From: Yamagishiella unicocca
Taxonomy: Eukaryota; Chlorophyta; Chlorophyceae; Chlamydomonadales; Volvocaceae
Length of the DNA stretch: 64,000 bases
Assembly: GCA_003116995.1 (NCBI GenBank)
Contig: BDSL01000018.1
Coordinates: 868,001-932,000, forward strand
Direction of reading: 5' to 3'
Part shown: positions 13,801 to 21,900 of the stretch, in pieces
How the letters are laid out: each line of letters starts with the position of its first letter
Position numbering within the stretch: the first letter of the stretch is position 1
Program-made: the position numbers and the translations under genes
Notes under the pieces: generated by a model
Databases searched by the model: none
What the model was told of the DNA's origin: nothing
What the model saw: only the letters and a program-made list of their open reading frames with translations

Positions 13801-16800
13801 TGGAGGCGGAGGCGGGGCCACCCAGCTGGGGCCCGGGTGGGGTAATGTGGTGCCGAGCAGGGAGCGGATGTTAGGAGGATGTTCTTATCAGCGCGGTACA
13901 GGCTTCAGCGACGACGTCCTCAGCTAGCCTCCAGCGCCCCCAGCCGTGCGTCCGCCTGATGCCGCGCCGTCGGACCCCGCATCCCCTTTCAGCTCCGGAA
14001 CCAGCGCGACGGAGCACCACCCAGCCATCCAGCTAGCCAGCCAGCCAGCCAGCCAGCCAGCCACCCAGCCACCCAGCCAGCCACCCTGCCAGCCAGCCAC
14101 CCAGCCAGCCACCTATCCACCCACCCAGCCAGCCAGCCACCCAGCCACCCAGCCACCCAGCCAGCCAGGCTGGACAGCACCTACCTCCGTGCCGCTGCCT
14201 CCTCCGTGCTGCATCTGCTGCGGCGACGCCTCCTCCGTGTCCTCCCACGCCTCCTCCTCCTCCTCCCCCTCCAGCTCCACCTCCCCGAAGTTGGGGTCCG
14301 TGAGCTTCATGATGAGCCACATGCGCCCCACCTCCTGCCACACGGTGAACAGCTCGTTGGGGACGAAGTCCTCGTCGTTGTCGCGCCACACGGCACCGCT
14401 GATGACGTCCAGGTAGAAGTCTGGCGGGGGGGGGGGCATAAAGGCAGGAGGGGGGCATAAAGGCAGGAGGGGGGGCATAAAGGCAGGAGGGGGGGCATAA
14501 AGGCAGGAGGGGGGGCATAAAGGCAGGAGGGGGGCATAAAGGCAGGAGGGGGGGCATAAAGGCAGGAGGGGGGGCATAAAGGCAGGAGGGGGGCATAAAG
14601 GCAGGAGGGGGGCATAAAGGCAGGAGGGGGGCATAAAGGCAGGAGGGGGGCATAAAGGCAGGAGGGGGCATAAAGGCAGGAGGGGGGGCATAAAGGCAGG
14701 AGGGGGGCATAAAGGCAGGAGGGGGGGCATAAAGGCAGGAGGGGGGGGCATAAAGATGGGCTACAGAAAAGAACCGGCGTAACGAGTGGGAGGGGGCGAT
14801 AAGATCCGGTTGCTCGACGTGGTTAATAAAGTTGGTGCATAGTCTTCGGACACACGGCGGCTGCATGCTGGAGGGAGGGGAGGGACACGGGGCAGGAGGC
14901 AGGAGGCACCGAGGAAGGGAGGCGTGGGTCAGCGCGGAGGGGAGAGAGAGAGAGGGGTTACAATAATAGACCCGGGGAGAGAGAGAGGGGGGGGGCGGGA
15001 GAGGGGGGAGAGTCGAAGCATGCGGCCTCAGGGTGAAGGGCCGGGGTAGGGATGCCAGTGCTGCAGCATACGGCGCGATGCCGGCCAGGCCCCTGCAGGC
15101 CCCCAGTGGAACGCGCTTCCGAGACCGAGTCCCAGCGCCGGTCTGGCCGCCACCCACCGGCCCTGTTCTCGTTGAGCGGGGGCCTGAAGCCCAGGAAGTT
15201 GAAGTAGGCCTCCGCCAGGTTGACCGGCCCTAGGAACACGGTGCGGCCGCCCACCCCCAGCAGCAGCACCGAGTCGAACATCTCAAAGATCGAGTAGCGG
15301 GGCTGGTGAATGACCACCATCACGTTCATGCCCGCCTGCGCGCAGGGAAGGGGGGTTCGAGGGAAACCCGTAGGGAAGAGGGGAGGGGGGTTGGAGGTGG
15401 CACGTTGTCGTGTCATACACACACGCACACGCGCACACACACACACACGCACCAGCGCAGCATCTATAAAACACACGCACACATAACCGTGGCTCCCCCT
15501 GCCGGTTCATCGGTCGTCAACACGCCCAACCCCCTGCCGGCCCCCTCCGTTCGCATCCGCCCACCTCCGCCATGTGTTTCAGCGCCAGCACCACATCGTG
15601 CGACACGGCCGCGTCCAGACCGCTGGTGGGCTCGTCCAGCATCAGCAGGCAGGGCTTGGCCACCAGCTCCAACCCGATGTTGAGGCGCTGGGGGGCCAGG
15701 GGAGGGGCAGGGGGAGGAGTCAGGGGAGGGGCAGGGGGAGGAGTCAGGGAGGAGGCATGGGAGGGGCAGGGGGAGGAGGCAGGGGGGAGCAGGGGGAGGA
15801 GGCAGGGGGGAGCAGGGGGAGGAGGCAGAGGGAGAGCGAGGAAGCTATGAGAGGAGGGAGGAAAGGGCGGAGGTGGAGATACGTGGATACGGGGACGCCG
15901 ACGTGAGGGTTAACACATGCAACTCCACGCCTCCGAACCCCGTCCGGTGTGCCTTCTGAACCCCGTCCGGTGTGCCCTCTGCCGCAGCCTAGCCGCCAGG
16001 GTAATAACACCCGCCGTGGCCAGCGGCAGGGCCGGCCCCGGTGCCGTGGCCCCCCTCCCGGCCCCCAGCCTCACTTCCACCGCCTCCACCAACTTCACTA
16101 GGCGCCCCTGACCCCCTCCGGACCCCCCACCTTGCGCTGGCCCCCTCCACCTTGCGCTGCCCCCCTCCAGCCGCCCCTACCTTGCGCTGGCCCCCCGACA
16201 GGCCCTTCCGGCCCACGTTGCCCACCACGTCGTGCTGCACGTGCGCCATCCCCAGCATGGACAGCGCCCCGCGCACCGCCGTCTCGCGCTGCGAGCGGGG
16301 GGTGCCGCGAGGCAGCCGCAGCGCCGCCGAGTAGAAGAGGTTCTCGCGCACCGTCATGGTCTCATGGACCACATCGTCCTGCGGCACGAACCCCGTCAGG
16401 TACCTGCGGCGGAGGGGGGGGGAGAGGGTTTGATTTGATAAGAGAATCCGCGAATCCACGGCCGATAAACCGAGGGAAGGGGGGGAGGGAGGGGGGGGGG
16501 GGTTGATTAGAGAAGGGGGGGGAGGGAGGGCGAGGAGCAGGGTTGGTTTGGTTCGGCACGTCGGCACGGCCACCTGGCTACTGGGGCAGCGGCGCGGCCA
16601 TCTGTGCGCGCCTAATACAAAAGAGAGCCACTGAACGGCGAGCCGAGACTCAAGGCGGGGCTACAGAAGGGGGTTTGCGCCGCTCCTCCCCCCTCCCCCC
16701 CCCTCATTTCCCACGTCGAGTAACCGGGGTCTTTTTGCAACGCCCCCTCCTCAAACGTCGTCCTCCGCGCCGTCCCGCGCCAACCAGCTGCCCCACCTGA

Positions 16801-18933
16801 TTTCCTCGAAGGAGCAGGGCTGCCCCAGTGAGTCCTCCTGATCCGCCGAGCGCCACACCACCACGCCCCCCGTGATGGTGCCGCCGCCCGCCTTGCCGAT
16901 GAGCGCCGTGATGAAGGACGACTTGCCGCTGCCTGAGGGGCCCATGATGGCGTGCAGGTGGCTGTGAGGGAAGTCGCCGGTGACGTGGTCCAGGATGCGG
17001 CGGCCGGACTTGAGCTTCAGCACCAGGTCCTCGAACTGCGATGGTGTGGGTGGTGAGGGTGAGGGTGGGGGGGCTGGTGGGGGTGATGGGGGTGGGGGGT
17101 GGGGGTGGCGTTGACGATGGCCGCCTGGTGCTTGTGGATGGTAATGTGTCGCGGCATCGGTTACCGCACGTGTCGCTGGGACCAGGTCCTGCAGAGGTGC
17201 TGTGTTTTGACAGGGCAAGGCACGTTACGGCAGCAGCCTTGCTGGCACTCTCAGGTGCATTCCAGGGAGTCCTGCTGCAGCTGCTGCTGCTGCAACCGAA
17301 CACAAACCACGGCCGCCGGCCGCCCACAAGGCGTGTCCCTCATCGCAACCAGCACCCGGCCCCTATCCCGCATCCTTCCCAACGCCCAAAACACGAACTC
17401 CTCCCCAACGCCCAAAACACGCACTCCTCCCCAACACCCAAAACACGCACTCCTCCCCAACACCCAAAACACGTACCTGGATTGTGAGGTAGGGGCTGAT
17501 GCGGTCGAACCCCGGCGGCAGCTGGTCGGTCCCCAGCTGCACCCGGTTCTCCAGGTCCGCCTTGGAGCCCTTGGCGCCGCGGGCCCCCCCTGGAGGGTTG
17601 TGCTGGTGGTGGGAGGAGGAGCTGAAGCGCAGCTTGGGCTCCTTTCCCCCCCGACCCAGGATGTGCCGCCTGGGGCAGAGGGGCGTGCAGGGAGGGGAGG
17701 CACAGCGCTGTCCACGGGCGGTACATTGGGTACAGCCACTGGGAGGCATCCTCAGCCGGGTACAACCGCCCGCGCAACGCCCAACCGCCCAGCTAACGCC
17801 CAACCCGGTCGGTCGGGCCCATCCTCCCGAGGCCAACTAGCCGCTTAACTTCATGCATCAAGCCCTAAAACCCTAAAACCCTAAAACCCTGACCCCCTAC
17901 CCCCCACGCGCAGGCAGCTTGCTTACTGTTCTCCCTCCTCCCCATCCACCATCAGTAGACCAGCGAGGGGTGGTCAGAGAGGGGCGCCAGGCTCCGAGGA
18001 ACACCATCACCGCATCCCGCCCCACCTGAACCAAAACGTCTGTCCTAAACGGTTTCTTCTGGCACCCACGGGTCTTCCTCGAAACCCCACCTGAACCAGT
18101 CCTTGAAACGAGACCACAGCGCGCGCCTGCGCCGCTTCCCCCCGCCGCTGTCCCCGGCTCCCAGCTTGAGCCAGCCCGCCTCATCCGCCAACGCCACGTC
18201 CGAGTCGCTGTCACTATCGCTGTCGCTGTCGGTCATGGCTCCGAAACCCATCGCCGACAGCGCCTCCAGCAGCTTGTCATCGTGCACGGTGCGCCGCATG
18301 GCCCTGCTCTCGTACACGTTGTAGCATATGCCCAGGACCGGAAGTAGCAACATCAGCACCACGAACACGATGAAGCCCCACCAGGCGACCTGTGGAGCGG
18401 GGGACAGAGTGGGAAGGGACAGGGTGGGAAGGGACAGGGTGGGAAGGGACAGAGTGGGAAGGGACAGGGTGGGAAGGGACAGAGTGGGAAGGGACAGGGT
18501 GGGAAGGGACAGGGTGGGAAGGGACAGGGTGGGAAGGGACAGGGTGGGAAGGGACAGGGTGGGAGGGAACAGGGTGGGAAGGGACAGAGTGGGAGGGAAC
18601 AGGGTGGGAAGGGACAGGGTGGGAAGGGACAGGGTGGGAAGGGACAGAGTGGGAAGGGACAGGGTGGGAAGGGACAGGGTGGGAGGGAACAGGGTGGGAA
18701 GGGACAGGGTGGGAAGGGACAGGGTGGGAGGGAACAGGGTGGGAAGGGACAGAGTGGGAAGGGACAGGGTGGGAAGGGACAGAGTGGGAAGGGACAGGGT
18801 GGGAAGGGACAGAGTGGGAAGGGACAGGGTGGGAAGGGACAGGGTGGGAGGGAACAGGGTGGGAAGGGACAGGGTGGGAAGGGACAGGGTGGGAGGGACA
18901 GGGTGGGAAGGGACAGGTGGGAAGGGACAGGGT

Positions 18934-18968
<35 letters not shown>

Positions 18969-21900
18969 GGGAGGGACAGGGTGGGAAGGGACAGAGTGGG
19001 AAGGGACAGGGTGGGAAGGGACAGAGTGGGAAGGGACAGGGTGGGAAGGGACAGGGTGGGAAGGGACAGGGTGGGAAGGGACAGGGTGGGAAGGGACAGG
19101 GTGGGAAGGGACAGGGTGGGAAGGGACAGGGTGGGAAGGGACAGGGTGGGAAGGGACAGGGTGGGAAGGGACAGGGTGGGAGGAAACAGGGTGGGAAGGG
19201 ACAGAGTGGGAAGGAACAGGGTGGGAAGGGACAGGGTGGGAAGGGACAGGGTGGGAGGGAACAGGGTGGGAGGGAACAGGGCGGGAAGGGACAGGGTGGG
19301 AGGGAACAGGGTGGGAAGGGACAGGGTGGGAGGCGGGCGTGAGCGGCTCGCTACCGACATGGGGTGACCCGGACGACCCAGCCCAGCTTCGTGGCGCCCA
19401 CTGGTAACCCTCCTAATCAGTGGTGCTGACTGTTGGCGGGTGCCCCTGTGCACCCCTCCCCGTGGCAAACCCTCCCGGCGGCTAATGGTGGTGGTGGCCC
19501 CGCTGCCGCCCCGCTGCTGCCTCGCTGCTGCCCCACCTTGGGGTTGCTGCTGCCCTCCTTGCTGCACGCCAGCAGGAAGCCGCACAGCTGCGGAGCCACC
19601 GACTGCGCAGGACAGAAGTAGCCGCGGGGGCAGAGTGTCTTGACGCCCGGCTCGGGGCAAAAGTAGCCTGGGGCGGGTGGGGCGAGCGACCAGGGGGCGG
19701 GTAAGCGCCTCGGTACGACGGGCCGATCGCTCCAGGGGAGGAGGTTACTGACGGGTTAGCGATTCGGTTGGGGGCCGCGCACTGCTGCCGACACTTTCGC
19801 ACACGTGCCGACACTGCCTGGCGACACTTTCGCACACGTGCCGACACTGCCTGGCGACACTTTCGCACACGTGCCGACACTGCCTGGCGACACTTTCGCA
19901 CACGTGCCGACACTGCCTGGCGACACTTTCGCACACGTGCCGACACTGCCTGGCGACACTTTCGCACACGTGCCGACACTGCCTGGCGACACTTTCGCAC
20001 ACGTGCCGACACTGCCTGGCGACACTTTCGCACACGTGCCGACACTGCCTGGCGACACTTTCGCACACGTGCCGACACTGCCTGGCGACACTTTCGCACA
20101 CGTGCCGACACTGCCTGGCGACACTTTCGCACACGTGCCGACACTGCCTGGCGACACTTTCGCACACGTGCCGACACTGCCTGGCGACACTTTCGCACAC
20201 GTGCCGACACTGCCTGGCGACACTTTCGCACACGTGCCGACACTGCCTGGCGACACTTTCGCACACGTGCCGACACTGCCTGGCGACACTTTCGCACACG
20301 TGCCGACACTGCCTGGCGACACTTTCGCACACGTGCCGACACTGCCTGGCGACACTTTCGCACACGTGCCGACACTGCCTGGCGACACTTTCGCACACGT
20401 GCCGACACTGCCTGGCGACACTTTCGCACACGTGCCGACACTGCCTGGCGACACTTTCGCACACGTGCCGACACTGCCTGGCGACACTTTCGCACACGTG
20501 CCGACACTGCCTGGCGACACTTTCGCACACGTGCCGACACTGCCTGGCGACACTTTCGCACACGTGCCGACACTGCCTGGCGACACTTTCGCACACGTGC
20601 CGACACTGCCTGGCGACACTTTCGCACACGTGCCGACACTGCCTGGCGACACTTTCGCACACGTGCCGACACTGCCTGGCGACACTTTCGCACACGTGCC
20701 GACACTGCCTGGCGACACTTTCGCACACGTGCCGACACTGCCTGGCGACACTTTCGCACACGTGCCCACACTGCCTGGCGACACTTTCGCACACGTGCCG
20801 ACACTGCCTGGCGACACTTTCGCACACGTGCCGACACTGCCTGGCGACACTTTCGCACACGTGCCGACACTGCCTGGCGACACTTTTGTACGTTGATGCA
20901 CGGCAACCCACATGTGCATGCTCTGCGGGGGGAGGGAGTTGCCGCCTGCCTTTGCAGCTGGTACGGCAGCGCGCACAACCGCACCTTCTGGGCAGTAGTT
21001 GAAGGGGTCTTCGGAGCCCACCGGGCAGTAGTTCCCCGAAAGCGGGGAGCCCGCCGTCACCTTCGACAGCACGTAGGTGGGCTGAGGCTTGACGCTGGCG
21101 AATGGGAGCTGGTTGATGATGGTGTCGAAGGTGCACGTCACGGGCTCTAGGGGGTTGGGGCGGCGTGGGTTGGGGAGGGGCTTGTGAGGGGCTTCGGGAG
21201 GGGCAGGAAGTAGGCGGTAGGAAGGTGGGCGGAAGGGGAGGGGCACGGGGCCGCAGCGGTTACGGGGGCCGCGGTGCTACGGCGAGGAGTGCGAAGCGGG
21301 CAGAAACAGTCGCGTGCAGTCGTGGGGCGCCGTTGAGTGAGAAAGGTAGCCCCCCTTCGTCGCCGCACATTGAGGCACGGCTCGTGACCCGTGGGTCCAC
21401 CACGCCACCCCAACACCCACCCACCCGTGGATCCCTCGGTGCAAAAATTCCCCAGCGTGCAGTTCTCCACTTTGGAGGGCAGCGGGCAGTAGCTGCCCGC
21501 CGGACACAGCCGGCTATTGCCGCAGTCGTTGCTGCCGCTGCTGCTGCCGCTGCTACTGCTGCTGCTGCCGCTGCTACTGCTGCTGCTGTTGTCCCCGCCC
21601 CCGCTCAGCAGCGCTGACCTCCGCGTGCACACCTCCAGCAGCTCCTGGCTCTTCTCCACCGTGCCCGCCGGGCAGTACTCCCCCACCAGGCACGGCACGC
21701 ACATGCCCATCACGGGCGGCATCGTGCTGCGCGTGAAGAGGTGCCGCATCTGCCTGAAGTTGGCGGCGGAGCAGCGGAAGCCCTGCGGGCAGATGGCGTT
21801 GGCGGTGGTGCCGTTGCCGCCGCCCACCAGGTTGAGGAAGTCGATCCACTGCTTGGTGTTGCCCCGGACGAGCGTGGTGTCCGACTGGTACTCGGGCGGG

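Noticed and set aside
14033..15157. Proteins rich in Trp-Leu-Ala-Gly or Pro-Pro-Ala-Phe-Met
   Set aside because: Translations of the CCAG array and the GGCATAAAG minisatellite in an intron.
18328..19660. Long repeat-protein ORFs (RVGRD, WEGTG, LPTLS types)
   Set aside because: Same reason: the 15-bp unit is a multiple of three and lies inside an ABCG intron.
19788..20888. CRISPR array
   Set aside because: Direct repeats are contiguous with no spacers, and the context is a nuclear eukaryotic intron.
19482..21246. Four to five overlapping ORFs of 360-500 codons on both strands across the 33-bp array
   Set aside because: A stop-free unit whose length is a multiple of three is open in many frames by chance. 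The ABCG exons at 20985-21146 and 19537-19667 join in frame across the array, so it is intronic.
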